DNA of 64,000 nt from positions 248,001 through 312,000 of the forward strand of contig JADFCQ010000007.1 of assembly GCA_015223225.1 (NCBI GenBank), in the 5' to 3' direction. The position numbers and the translations under genes are program-made. Every line of letters begins with the position of its first letter. Position 1 is the stretch's first letter. The stretch comes from Acetobacteraceae bacterium H6797 (GTDB taxonomy: Bacteria; Pseudomonadota; Alphaproteobacteria; Acetobacterales; Acetobacteraceae). The notes below the pieces were generated by a model, which saw nothing but the letters and a program-made list of their open reading frames with translations, ran no database searches and had not been told where the DNA came from. Below, piece by piece: positions 53,042 through 61,988 of this stretch.

Positions 53042-53964
53042 CAGGCAGCCTGCGCTTTGAGATGGGGGCCGCCGCGAAGCCGCGCGGCGAGCCAGCCGGG
53101 AGTGATGGGGGTGAGGCCCTGGGCGACATCGGCGCCCGTGCCGGCCTCGGTCAGCGCGAGGCCGCCGGCATGGGCGGCGGCGAGCACGCCCCCGAGCCGC
53201 CGGGCCATGTCGAGCCGCGTGGGCAGCAGGTGGCGGGCGCCCATGGCCGCGAAGGCGCGGGCCATGTCGCCCGCCTCGGCCGGATCGAGCCCCGCGGGCA
53301 TGACGAGCAGCAGCACCGGCTTCGCGACGCGCGCGAAGGCCAGCAGCATCTCGGCCGCCATGGGGTCGAAAGGGTCGCAGCCGCCGGTATCGATCAGTAC
53401 CGGCTGGCCGGGTGCTGCATGGGTGAGCGCCTTGCCCAGCGTGCCGGGGCCAGGAGCGACGGCGAGGGGCAGGTTCATCACGCGGGTGAAGGCGGCGAGC
53501 TGCTCCGTGGCGCCCGCGCGCTGGCCGTCGGTGGTGATGACGAGCGGCGGCTTGCCCTCAAGCACCAGCCGGGCGGCGAGCTTGGCGCAGCTCAGCGTCT
53601 TGCCCGCACCGGGCGGCCCGACCAGGAGCACCGGCCGCTCGCCGAGCGGCAGCGGATCGAAGGCGATGGTCTCCGCGAGCCGCGTCTCCAATTCCCCGCC
53701 CAGCAGGCGTGTGACGAGCGACTCCGGCAGGTTGTGGCGCGCCAGATCCGCCGGTGGCGCGAGCGGAGGTGCCAGGGCGGCCGAACTCGCGGCGGGCGTG
53801 GGCGGCAGGATGAGCAGCGGCTCCTCCGGCTCCAGCGCGGCCGTGACCTCGACCCCCCCGCCGACCCGGCGCGAGGAGAGAATGACCGCGTCATCGCCAA
53901 GCTCGGCGCGCACCTGCGCCATTGCCTCGGCCATGCGGGGAGCGTGGAAGAGTTTGAGCCGCAT
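53041..53964 (-). CDS. flhF: Flagellar SRP-type GTPase FlhF
   Basis: A 307-residue protein. The N-terminal MRLKLFHAPRMAEAMAQVRAEL with DDAVILSSRRVGGGVEV is the FlhF pattern. The P-loop is GPPGAGKT (116-123), with VITTDGQRAGATEQLAAF and LIDTGGCDP (G3, normally DTxGR). It is shorter than typical FlhF because the N-terminal B region is compressed. FlhF places the first flagellar basal-body parts at the pole. Cotranscribed with flhA upstream and flhG downstream. Confidence 0.87.
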   Translation of the reverse strand: MRLKLFHAPRMAEAMAQVRAELGDDAVILSSRRVGGGVEVTAALEPEEPLLILPPTPAASSAALAPPLAPPADLARHNLPESLVTRLLGGELETRLAETIAFDPLPLGERPVLLVGPPGAGKTLSCAKLAARLVLEGKPPLVITTDGQRAGATEQLAAFTRVMNLPLAVAPGPGTLGKALTHAAPGQPVLIDTGGCDPFDPMAAEMLLAFARVAKPVLLLVMPAGLDPAEAGDMARAFAAMGARHLLPTRLDMARRLGGVLAAAHAGGLALTEAGTGADVAQGLTPITPGWLAARLRGGPHLKAQAA

Positions 53965-54005
53965 GGGAGGAGGCTAGGCCCCCACTGCTTGCGAAAAGAT
54001 GAATC

Positions 54006-56072
54006 TCATAGCGTGCCCAGGCTCCGCAGCCGGGCGCGCGGGTGGATTTCCGTCTGCGCCAGCACGGTGGTCGAGGGGCGGAAACGCTCGATGATGGCCC
54101 GCACATGGGCGCGGATCCCGGCGGAGCAGACCAGCACCGGCGCCTCTCCGCTCGCCCCCGCCGCATCGAAGGCGTCGCGCAGGCGGGACATGAATTCGGC
54201 CAGGCGCGAGGGCGCCATGGCGAGCTGCTTATCCTCCGCCGGGCCGATCAGCGCCTCGGCGAAAGCCTGCTCCCATTCGCTGGAGAGCGAGATGATGGGC
54301 ACATAGCCCGCCCCGCCGCGCGCGGCCTCGCTGATCTGGCGAGCGAGCCGGGCGCGGACGATGGAGACGATGCCCGGAATGGCGCGAGTGCCGCTGGCCA
54401 CCGCTTCCTGCATGCCTTCGAGGATGGTCGGCAAGTCCCGGATCGAGACGCGCTCGGCGAGAAGCGCCTGGAGCACACGCTGCACCGTGCCCATGCTCAC
54501 CTGCGAGGGGATGAGGTCACTGACGAGTTTGCTGTGCTCGCGCGGAAGATCGTCGATGAGCTTCTGCGTCTCGGCATGGCTCAGCAGTTCGGAGAGGTTC
54601 TCGCGCACGATCTCGGTCAGATGCGTGGCCAGCACGCCGGGCGTGTCGACGACGGTGCAGCCAAGGGCCAGTGCCTCGTCCCGCCGCGATTCCTCGATCC
54701 AGAGCGCGGGGAGGCCGAAGGTCGGCTCGATGCAGCGCTCGCCGCCGGCGATGGGCGCGGGATTGCCGGAGGGGTCGATGGCCAGCAGCCGGGGCGGCCG
54801 GAGTTGGCCGCGCCCGCTCTCGATCTCCTTGACGCGGATGACATAGGTGTCGGGCGGCAGGTGCAGATTGTCCTGGATGCGCACGCTGGGCAGGACGAAA
54901 CCCATTTCCTGCGCGAGGGACTTGCGGATGTTGCGGATCTGCTCCGTCACGCGCGGGCCGTCGCCGGCGGCCATGGAAAGCAGGCCGTAGCCCAGCTCGA
55001 TCCGCAGCATGTCGATGCGCAGCGTCTCGGCGATGGGCGCCTCGGGGGCGGGGCCAGGCGGTGGGGCGGGGGCCTGGCTCGCCTCCTCGGCCTGGCGGCG
55101 GCGCATGAAGGCGGCGGCGCCGCAGCCCAGGGCCAGCAGCGCGAAGGGGATGAGCGGCATGCCCGGCAGCAGGCCGAGGAAGGCGGCGGCACCGGCGGCG
55201 AGCGCCAGCGGCTTCTGCCCGCCACCGAGCTGGCCGAGCAGCGCCTTGTCGGCCGTGCCTTCGAGCCCGCCCTTGGTGACGACGATGCCGGCCGCGACCG
55301 AGACGAGCAGGGCCGGGATCTGCGAGACCAGCCCGTCGCCCACGGTGAGGAAGGCGAAGGTCTGCGCCGCCTCGCCCACCGGCATGCCATAGCGCAGCAC
55401 GCCGATGGCGAGGCCGCCGACGAGGTTGATGACCGTGGTGATCAGGCCCGCGATGGCATCGCCGCGCACGAACTTCGCGGCACCGTCCATGGAGCCGTGG
55501 AAGGCGCTTTCCTCCTCCAGCTCCTTGCGGCGGCGGCGGGCTTCGCCCTCGTCGATCAGCCCGGCGGAAAGGTCGGCGTCGATGGCCATCTGCTTGCCCG
55601 GCATGGCATCGAGGCTGAAGCGCGCCGCGACTTCCGCGATGCGGCCTGAGCCTTTCGTGACCACCATGAAATTGATGACCAGCAGAATGGCGAAGACGAT
55701 GAGGCCGACGATGACATCGCCGCCCATGAGGAAGCCGCCGAAGGCATAGACCACATGGCCCGCCGCATTTGGCCCTTCATGCCCCTGGGAGAGAATGGCG
55801 CGCGTGGTCGCGACATTCAGCGAGAGGCGAAGCAGCGTTGAGAGCAGCAGCACCGTGGGGAAGGCGGTGAAGTCGAGCGGCCGCGTGATGAAGAGCGAGA
55901 CCATCAGCACCAGCACCGACAGCGTCACCGAGAGCGCGAGGCCCGCATCCAGCATCCAGGCCGGCAGGGGTACCACCAGCACCACGATGAGCATCGAGAC
56001 GCCGAGGGCGAGGGCGACGTCGCTGCCGGGCCGCGCGCCCTTCAGCCAGCCGGGCAGAGCGAAGCCCTTCAT
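54006..56072 (-). CDS. flhA: Flagellar export gate protein FlhA
   Basis: A 688-residue inner-membrane protein with eight N-terminal helices and a cytosolic domain from about residue 335. FITRPLDFTAFPTVLLLSTLLRLSLNVATTRAIL is the first conserved block and KGSGRIAEVAARFSLDAMPGKQMAIDADL the FHIPEP region (landmarks). It forms the proton-driven gate of the flagellar type III export apparatus and docks substrates. ATG 56072 lies 3 bases after the flbD stop. Confidence 0.96.
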   Translation of the reverse strand: MKGFALPGWLKGARPGSDVALALGVSMLIVVLVVPLPAWMLDAGLALSVTLSVLVLMVSLFITRPLDFTAFPTVLLLSTLLRLSLNVATTRAILSQGHEGPNAAGHVVYAFGGFLMGGDVIVGLIVFAILLVINFMVVTKGSGRIAEVAARFSLDAMPGKQMAIDADLSAGLIDEGEARRRRKELEEESAFHGSMDGAAKFVRGDAIAGLITTVINLVGGLAIGVLRYGMPVGEAAQTFAFLTVGDGLVSQIPALLVSVAAGIVVTKGGLEGTADKALLGQLGGGQKPLALAAGAAAFLGLLPGMPLIPFALLALGCGAAAFMRRRQAEEASQAPAPPPGPAPEAPIAETLRIDMLRIELGYGLLSMAAGDGPRVTEQIRNIRKSLAQEMGFVLPSVRIQDNLHLPPDTYVIRVKEIESGRGQLRPPRLLAIDPSGNPAPIAGGERCIEPTFGLPALWIEESRRDEALALGCTVVDTPGVLATHLTEIVRENLSELLSHAETQKLIDDLPREHSKLVSDLIPSQVSMGTVQRVLQALLAERVSIRDLPTILEGMQEAVASGTRAIPGIVSIVRARLARQISEAARGGAGYVPIISLSSEWEQAFAEALIGPAEDKQLAMAPSRLAEFMSRLRDAFDAAGASGEAPVLVCSAGIRAHVRAIIERFRPSTTVLAQTEIHPRARLRSLGTL

Positions 56073-56075
56073 GGA

Positions 56076-57497
56076 TCAGAAGCCGATCGCCGCTTGACCC
56101 GGGGCGGGAGGGATATCGAGCCCCGCCGAGCGATATTCCTGCAGCTTGTTGCGCAGCGTGCGGATGGAGATGCCGAGGATTTCGGCCGCGCGCGTGCGAT
56201 TGCCCAGGCAATGGGTGAGCGTTTCAAGGATCAGGTCGCGCTCGACCTCCTCCATCTTGCGGCCGACCAGCGCGGTGATGGGCGCTCCGGCGGGCGGTGC
56301 GGCCGGGGCAACGGCCTGGGCCGCATAGGCGACGGCATGGGCGCCATAGGCGCTGGCGACGGGGGCAGGCGGCGGCGCGGGCACGGGGGCTGCGCCGGGC
56401 ATTTCCATCAGTTCGATGGCTTCCGGCCCGATCTCGGCACCGCTGGCGAGCAGCACGGCGCGATGGATGGCATTCTCCAACTCGCGCACATTGCCGGGCC
56501 AGAGATGGGTCAGCAGCGCCGCGCGGGCCTGGGGCGAGAAGCCGCGCCGCGGCAGGCCATTGGCCTCGGCGAAGCGGCGGGCGAAATGCTCGGCCAGCGG
56601 CATGATATCGGCCAGGCGCTCGCGCAGCGGCGGGATATGCAGGTTGACGACATTGAGACGGAAATAAAGATCTTCGCGAAAACGGTTGTTGCGAGCCTCC
56701 GCCGCGAGATCGCGATTGGTCGCGGCCAGGATGCGGACATCGACCTTGATCGGCGCGGTGCCGCCCAGGCGGTCGATCTCGCGTTCCTGGATGGCGCGGA
56801 GCAGCTTGGCCTGCAGGCGCGGGTCCATCTCGCCGATTTCGTCGAGCAGCAGCGTGCCGCCCTCGGCCTGTTCGAACTTGCCCTTGCGCGAGGCGACGGC
56901 GCCGGAGAAGGCGCCCTTCTCATGGCCGAAAAGCTCCGATTCCAGCAGCGATTCCGGCAGGGCGGCGCAGTTGAGCGCGACGAAGGGGCCACGCGCGCGT
57001 TTGCTCGTCTCGTGGATATGGCGCGCCATCACCTCCTTGCCGGTACCGCTTTCGCCGGTGATGAGCACGCTGGCCTCGGCGCGGGCGACCTGGGCAGCGC
57101 GTTCCAGCAGGGCGGCCATGCGGGCATCCTGGGTGATGGGCGCGTCATGCGCGGCGGTCGCCGCCTCGAGCATCGCGACGATGAGGTCCGGCTCGGGCGG
57201 GAGGGGCAGGAACTCCTTCGCGCCGGCACGGATGGCGCGCGTCGCGGCCTGGATGTCATTGGTGCGGCCGCAGGCGATGACGGGGCAGGCGATGCGCTCG
57301 CCTTCGAGCCGCTGCACCAGCCAGGCGATGTCATGCGTGAATTCGCAGAGCACGAGATCCGCGCCCTGGGCGCGCAGGCGCTCGATGCCGCTCGTCACGC
57401 CTTCCGCCACGTCGAGCTTCGCACCCCGCGAGAGGGCGATGCGCGCGGCCTGGCCGAGTTCGCGTTCGAGGGAGCCGATGATGAGGAGGCGCGTCAT
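56076..57497 (-). CDS. flbD: Sigma-54-dependent flagellar regulator FlbD
   Basis: A 473-residue enhancer-binding protein. A receiver-like domain (1-115) with RAIRAGAKEFLPLPPEPDLI closely resembles Caulobacter FlbD, but the phospho-Asp position has Glu52 (LVLCEF). The AAA+ domain has Walker A GESGTGKE (148-155), the sigma-54 contact loop GAFSGA (195-200, usually GAFTGA) and Walker B LLLDEIGEM. A Pro/Ala-rich linker leads to a Fis-type helix-turn-helix (RTRAAEILGISIRTLRNKL). It activates late flagellar genes. The ATG at 57497 overlaps nothing; fliN ends at 57500. Confidence 0.93.
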   Translation of the reverse strand: MTRLLIIGSLERELGQAARIALSRGAKLDVAEGVTSGIERLRAQGADLVLCEFTHDIAWLVQRLEGERIACPVIACGRTNDIQAATRAIRAGAKEFLPLPPEPDLIVAMLEAATAAHDAPITQDARMAALLERAAQVARAEASVLITGESGTGKEVMARHIHETSKRARGPFVALNCAALPESLLESELFGHEKGAFSGAVASRKGKFEQAEGGTLLLDEIGEMDPRLQAKLLRAIQEREIDRLGGTAPIKVDVRILAATNRDLAAEARNNRFREDLYFRLNVVNLHIPPLRERLADIMPLAEHFARRFAEANGLPRRGFSPQARAALLTHLWPGNVRELENAIHRAVLLASGAEIGPEAIELMEMPGAAPVPAPPPAPVASAYGAHAVAYAAQAVAPAAPPAGAPITALVGRKMEEVERDLILETLTHCLGNRTRAAEILGISIRTLRNKLQEYRSAGLDIPPAPGQAAIGF

Positions 57498-57499
57498 GG

Positions 57500-57832
57500 T
57501 CAGTTGCCGCGATCGGTCTTGACGATTTCGGTCATGGTCACGCCGAGGCGGTTGTCGTCGACCATCACCACCTCGCCGCGCGCGACGAGACGGTTGTTGA
57601 CGTAGATATCGACGGCTTCGCCAAGTTTGCGGTCCAGCTCCACCACCGCGCCGCGGCCGAGCTTCAGGAGCTGGCTCACCTGCATGGTCGCCCGGCCGAG
57701 CACGGCCGAGACCTGGACGGGAATGTCGTAGACCGCTTCGAGATCGCGCGTGGTGGCGCTCTGATTGGCCTCGCGGCGGGTATCGGCGGCCTCGGCGGCG
57801 GAGAGCGCCTCGAAAGGATCGGGAGTGGTCAT
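57500..57832 (-). CDS. fliN: Flagellar motor switch protein FliN
   Basis: A 110-residue protein with the C-terminal SpoA/FliN domain: YDIPVQVSAVLGRATMQVSQLLKLGRGAVVELDR, then VDIYVNNRLVARGEVVMVDDNRLGVTMTEIV (landmarks). It forms the C-ring with FliG and FliM. Its ATG overlaps the fliH stop by four bases. The N-terminal 35 residues are variable and acidic. No fliM lies within this cluster. Confidence 0.94.
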   Translation of the reverse strand: MTTPDPFEALSAAEAADTRREANQSATTRDLEAVYDIPVQVSAVLGRATMQVSQLLKLGRGAVVELDRKLGEAVDIYVNNRLVARGEVVMVDDNRLGVTMTEIVKTDRGN

Positions 57833-58512
57833 GCGGCCTCCTCGGGCTCTGCAAGGTCGAGGGATTCCATCACCGCGCGGATGGCGCGGCGACGGGCGGC
57901 GAGATCGAGCGTGATGGCCCCGCCGCGCCAGGCGATGCGCGCGTCGCCGGGGGGCATGGCGGGGTCGGGTTCCACCACCCATTGCGGCAGGCGGGCGGCG
58001 ATGGTCTCGGCCATGTCGGGGCAGACCAGCAGCCGCGCCTCGGGGCGGTCATCCAGCACGGGGCGGAGCGACTGCGCCGTGCGGGCGATGAGATCGGCGC
58101 CCAGGCGGCTCGCGGCGAGCGGCAGGGCGGCATCGAGCGTGTTCAGCACCGCCCGGGCGATGGATTGCGCGTGGCGATCGGCGAGGTCGCGCGCCTCGGC
58201 CTCGCCCCGCGCGAGGCTGTCGCCGATGCGGGCGAGAAGATCGGCGATGCGCGCTTCGTCCAGCAGCCGCGCCTCTTCGCGGCCCTTGACGGCGCCATCG
58301 TCCAGCCCGTCGCGATAGCCCTGGGCGCGGGCCTCGGCCAGCAGGTCCTCCAGACTCGGGCCTTCCGGCTCCGGCTCCGGCTCCGGTTCCGGCTCCGGCG
58401 GCGGCGGGGGAGGCGGGGGCGCGTCGATATCGGGCAGGTTGAAGCCGACGCGGGCTTCGCCGGCGATGCGGGAGATGCGGCGGCCGAGGAGGTAATTCTC
58501 GAACTCGCCCAT
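57829..58512 (-). CDS. fliH: Flagellar assembly protein FliH
   Basis: A 227-residue protein in the fliH position between fliG and fliN. The N-terminal part has a run of Pro then alternating Glu-Pro (about residues 32-50), followed by SLEDLLAEARAQGYRDGLDDG, the GxxxG-like helical part and a C-terminal domain similar to stator subunits (ALPLAASRLGADLIARTAQSLRPVL). FliH holds the ATPase FliI at the export gate; fliI is not in this window. The Glu-Pro tract is encoded by a repeated six-base unit. Confidence 0.8.
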   Translation of the reverse strand: MGEFENYLLGRRISRIAGEARVGFNLPDIDAPPPPPPPPEPEPEPEPEPEGPSLEDLLAEARAQGYRDGLDDGAVKGREEARLLDEARIADLLARIGDSLARGEAEARDLADRHAQSIARAVLNTLDAALPLAASRLGADLIARTAQSLRPVLDDRPEARLLVCPDMAETIAARLPQWVVEPDPAMPPGDARIAWRGGAITLDLAARRRAIRAVMESLDLAEPEEAA

Positions 58513-58513
58513 C

Positions 58514-59515
58514 TCAGTAGACCATTTCCTCGTCGCGCCCGTCGGAAAGCGCGATCTGGCCCTGGGCCGCGAGATCCTTCGCCATGGCGACGATACCGGC
58601 CTGGGCTTCGTCCACGTCGCGCAGCTTCACCGGGCCGAGGCCTTCCATATCATCCTTCAGCATCTTCGCCGCGCGGTCGCTCATATTGCGCAGGAACATC
58701 TCGCGCAGCTGCTCCGAAGCGCCCTTGAGCGCGAGGGACAGCTTCTCCTTCGGCGTGCCGCGCAGCACGGCCTGCACGCCCGCCGCGTCGAGGCGCGAGA
58801 GGTCGTCGAAGGTGAACATGAGGCTGCGGATTTTCTCCGCTGCATCGCGATTGCGCTCTTCCAGCGCACCGAGGATGCGCGTCTCGGACTGGCGGTCGAG
58901 ATTGTTGAAGATTTCGGCCATGAGCTCATGCGCATCGCGGCGATTGCTGCGCGCGAGATTGCTCATGAACTCCATCTTCAGCGTGCGCTCGACGCCTTCC
59001 AGCGCCTCCTTCTGCACGTTCTCCATCCGCAGCATGCGCATGACGACTTCCATGGCGAAGCCTTCGGGCAGCAGCGCCAGCACGCGGGCGGCATGGTCGG
59101 AGCGGACCTTGGAGAGCACCACCGCGACGGTTTGCGGATATTCGTTCTTGAGGTAGTTCGCGAGCACGGCCTCGGAAACGTTGCCGAGCTTGTCCCACAT
59201 GGTGCGGCCGGCGGGGCCGCGGATCTCCTCCATGATCTGCGCGACACGGTCTTTCGACAGCGTGCGCAGCAGCATGCGTTCGGTCGTCTCGAAGGTGCCG
59301 ATCAGATTGCCGGCGGCGCCCAGGCGCTCGGCGAATTCGCGGCATAGTTCCTCGACCACATTGGCCTGCACGGTGCCGAGCTGGGCCATGGCGGCGGAGA
59401 CGTCGCGGATTTCATCCTCATGCAGGCGAGAGAAGATGCGCGCGGCATGTTCCTCGCCCAGGGCCAGCATGAGGGTCGCGGCCTTCTGGGCCCCGCTGAG
59501 ACGGCCTGACATCAT
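58514..59515 (-). CDS. fliG: Flagellar motor switch protein FliG
   Basis: A 333-residue protein with three armadillo-like FliG domains. SGAQKAATLMLALGEEHAARIFSRL begins the N domain, NEYPQTVAVVLSKVRSDHAARVLALLP is the middle EHPQ-like region, and MFTFDDLSRLDAAGVQAVLR with LRNMSDRAAKMLKDDMEGLGPVKLRDV forms the charged torque helix region (landmarks). It connects the MS ring to the rotor and stator. Its ATGATG start overlaps the fliF stop. Confidence 0.96.
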   Translation of the reverse strand: MMSGRLSGAQKAATLMLALGEEHAARIFSRLHEDEIRDVSAAMAQLGTVQANVVEELCREFAERLGAAGNLIGTFETTERMLLRTLSKDRVAQIMEEIRGPAGRTMWDKLGNVSEAVLANYLKNEYPQTVAVVLSKVRSDHAARVLALLPEGFAMEVVMRMLRMENVQKEALEGVERTLKMEFMSNLARSNRRDAHELMAEIFNNLDRQSETRILGALEERNRDAAEKIRSLMFTFDDLSRLDAAGVQAVLRGTPKEKLSLALKGASEQLREMFLRNMSDRAAKMLKDDMEGLGPVKLRDVDEAQAGIVAMAKDLAAQGQIALSDGRDEEMVY

Positions 59516-61170
59516 CCTTCCTCCGGGGCCAGCCAGCTGCGGACCACGGCGATGGTCTCGTCAGGGTGCTTTTCGATGAGCTGGATCAGTTTCACGATGG
59601 AGGAAGCGCGCATCTGGCCCTCCACCATGGAGAGCGAGACCATGCCTTCATCCAGCGGCTCGCCATCGGGGCCGACCGCCGAGGTGCCGGGCAGGGCGGT
59701 GAGGCCGGGCTGGGCGGGCAGCGCGGTACCATCGGCGGCGAGCATCACCGTCTCGCCATTGGGGCCCGTCAGCGCGGCGCGGGGCGCGAGGCTCGCGATG
59801 AGGCGGCTGGTCATGGGGCGGCCGATGACCAGGATCGCGACCAGGGCGACGATGGCGAAGAGCGTGCTCTCGATGAGCTTGCTGGCGCTCGACGGGCCGA
59901 GGCCGGTATTGAGGAAGCCCATCGGCTCCGGCGACCCGCCCTCGGGCGGGACGAAGCGCATGGACACGACCTCGACCTTGTCGCCCCGGCGCTGGTCATA
60001 GCCGACCGCGCTCTGCACCAGCGTCGTCAGCCGGGCGAGTTCTTCCGCCGTGCGGTCGCGATACTGCGCGGGCTTGCCCTCCGCGCCGGGCTCCATGACG
60101 CCATCGACGAGCACGGCGAGAGAGAGACGGCGGACCATCGGGTGCTCGCGCAGCGTCTGGCGCGTGGTCTTGCCGATCTCGAAATTCGTCGTCTCTTCCT
60201 GGCGGTTCTCTTGCGTGCGCGCACCGCCGCCATTGGCATCGGCGCCCGGAAGCTGGTTGGCGACGGAGACGCTGCCGCCATCGGCGGTGCGATTCTGCTC
60301 GTTGGTGCTCTGCGTGGAACGCGGCACCTGGTTCTCGGGGTCGAAGCGTTCCTCGGTGGTCTGGACGCGGTCGAAATCCATCTCGACGGTGGCTTCGGCG
60401 CGGACCTTACCGGCGCCCAGGCTGCGCTCGAGCATTTCCTCGACCGAGCGGGCGAGGCGCATTTCCTGCGCGCGGCGGACCTCGTCCTGGCTGGCGGCCG
60501 CGGCGGGGCCGGAGAGCGCCTCGCCGCCACGGGCCAGAAGCTCGCCCCGGCTGTCGACGATGGAGACGTTCTGCGGTTTCAGCCCCGGCACGGCGGTGGC
60601 GACCAGATGCAGCACCGCCTGGGTGCCCTCGCGGTCGAGCCGCTGGCTGCCCTGCATGGTCAGGATGACGGAGGCTTGGGCCTCGGCGCGCTCGCGGGAG
60701 AAAGGCTCGCGCTTGGGCAGGACGAGATGCACGCGCGCGGCGCGGACGAAGGCGAGGCCGCGGATGGTGCGCGCCAATTCGCCTTCCAGCGCGCGAAGGC
60801 GGTTCACGTCCTGCTGGAAGGGCGTGGTGGTCAGGCTCTCGCCGCGGTCGAAAATCTCCCAGCCGACGCCGCCGCCCGAGGGCAGGCCTTCGCGCGCCAG
60901 CATGAGGCGCAGCTTGGGCACATCGGCCTCGGCCACCAGGATGCGCGTGCCGCCGGCGGCGAGCCGGTAGCCCACGCGCTGGCGATCGAGCGTCGCGACG
61001 ATCTGCCCGGCCTCGCGCGGGTCGAGGTCGCTATAGAGGGGCGCCATGGCCGGCTCGCCGGCGCGGAAGGCGAACCAGGCGAGCAGCGCAATGGTCGCCA
61101 GCGCGACGCCGCCCAGGGCCGCGAGCCGCTTGGTGCCGAGGGCGCGAATCTGTTCGAGAAACGCCTTCAC
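59512..61170 (-). CDS. fliF: Flagellar MS-ring protein FliF
   Basis: A 552-residue protein with two transmembrane helices (about residues 17-37 and 430-450) and a periplasmic ring-building region between them. YRLAAGGTRILVAEADVPKLRLMLAREGLPSGGGVGWEIFD is the first RBM (landmarks), followed by RAARVHLVLPKREPF and VERVDFDRVQTTEERFDPENQVPRS-type sequence. The C-terminal IVKLIQLIEKHPDETIAVVRSWL tail binds FliG. The start is GTG at 61170, supported by GAGGTGA. A 139-base gap with a palindrome separates it from flgD. Confidence 0.96.
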   Translation of the reverse strand: MKAFLEQIRALGTKRLAALGGVALATIALLAWFAFRAGEPAMAPLYSDLDPREAGQIVATLDRQRVGYRLAAGGTRILVAEADVPKLRLMLAREGLPSGGGVGWEIFDRGESLTTTPFQQDVNRLRALEGELARTIRGLAFVRAARVHLVLPKREPFSRERAEAQASVILTMQGSQRLDREGTQAVLHLVATAVPGLKPQNVSIVDSRGELLARGGEALSGPAAAASQDEVRRAQEMRLARSVEEMLERSLGAGKVRAEATVEMDFDRVQTTEERFDPENQVPRSTQSTNEQNRTADGGSVSVANQLPGADANGGGARTQENRQEETTNFEIGKTTRQTLREHPMVRRLSLAVLVDGVMEPGAEGKPAQYRDRTAEELARLTTLVQSAVGYDQRRGDKVEVVSMRFVPPEGGSPEPMGFLNTGLGPSSASKLIESTLFAIVALVAILVIGRPMTSRLIASLAPRAALTGPNGETVMLAADGTALPAQPGLTALPGTSAVGPDGEPLDEGMVSLSMVEGQMRASSIVKLIQLIEKHPDETIAVVRSWLAPEEG

Positions 61171-61245
61171 CGCGTCACCTCGACAAACCCGCCACGTTCA
61201 ACCTGCCAGCCCGCCATCAGGCCCCCTTCCGAGCGGCCTTCTGCC

Positions 61246-61266
61246 GCCCGGCAAATAATGCCGGGC
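61246..61266. promoter_or_regulatory. Palindrome resembling a FlbD-binding (ftr) site
   Basis: GCCCGGCA-AATAA-TGCCGGGC, an 8-base perfect inverted repeat, lies between flgD and fliF. Caulobacter ftr elements bound by FlbD have a CGGCAAA-centred GC-rich motif that this resembles. There is no T run for termination in the leftward direction. It may control fliF, or be a transcript hairpin after flgD. Confidence 0.35.
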
Positions 61267-61309
61267 GCTGGTTAGCCAGAGGTTAACGGCGGCGAGGTTC
61301 AGTCCCGCA

Positions 61310-61969
61310 TCAGGAGGAGATGCGGCGGATGGCGCTGTAATCCACCGTCAGGTCGCCGAGCGAGAGGGTGACGTCGCCATCGTCCACCGCGACGGAAGTG
61401 GCCCGGCCGATCACCGCATAATCGACGCTGGTGGTGGAGCCGCTGCTCGTCACGCCTGTCACGGAGACCTTGTAGGCGCCATCGGCGACCTGGCTGCCAT
61501 TGGTGTCCTTGCCGTCCCAGGTCCAGGTGCTGGCGTCCTTCTCGAGTGGGACGCTGCCGGTATAGAGCGTCGCGCCCGTCGAGCCGGTGACGGTGATGGT
61601 CGCGGAGGTGGCGGTGCCCGCGGCGGGGAGCGCCAGCTTGGCGGTGCCATCCTGCACGGTCAGGCTCGTGCTCTGCACCTCGATCTCCTTGCCCAGCAGC
61701 GGCGCGCTGGCGGTGACCTGCGAGGCCTGCTGCAGATCGAGCAGGCTGGTGAGCGTCTGGTTCGCGGCCATCTGCTGCTCGATGCCGGCGAATTGCACGA
61801 GCTGTTGCGTCAGCTGGTTGGAATCCATCGGGGTCGATGGGTCCTGGTTCTTGAGCTGCGTCGTCAGCATGGTGAGGAAGGTGTTGAAGTCGCCCATGAT
61901 GGTCGACTTGGTGGTGCCCGTGGTGGCGGCGCTGGCGGCGGACGCGGTGCTGGAGGTGACGGTCGTCAT
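61310..61969 (-). CDS. flgD: Flagellar hook capping protein FlgD
   Basis: A 219-residue protein. The N-terminal FNTFLTMLTTQLKNQDPSTPMDSNQLTQQLVQFAGIEQQM is the FlgD signature (landmarks). A tudor/fibronectin-like middle follows (GSTGATLYTGSVPLEKDASTWTWDGKDTNGSQVADGAY). FlgD caps the growing hook and is shed at completion. It follows fliK by 19 bases. It uses Ser/Thr-rich, cysteine-free sequence, as exported axial proteins do. Confidence 0.95.
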   Translation of the reverse strand: MTTVTSSTASAASAATTGTTKSTIMGDFNTFLTMLTTQLKNQDPSTPMDSNQLTQQLVQFAGIEQQMAANQTLTSLLDLQQASQVTASAPLLGKEIEVQSTSLTVQDGTAKLALPAAGTATSATITVTGSTGATLYTGSVPLEKDASTWTWDGKDTNGSQVADGAYKVSVTGVTSSGSTTSVDYAVIGRATSVAVDDGDVTLSLGDLTVDYSAIRRISS

Positions 61970-61988
61970 GGCGGCGGTTCCGGTTGCG

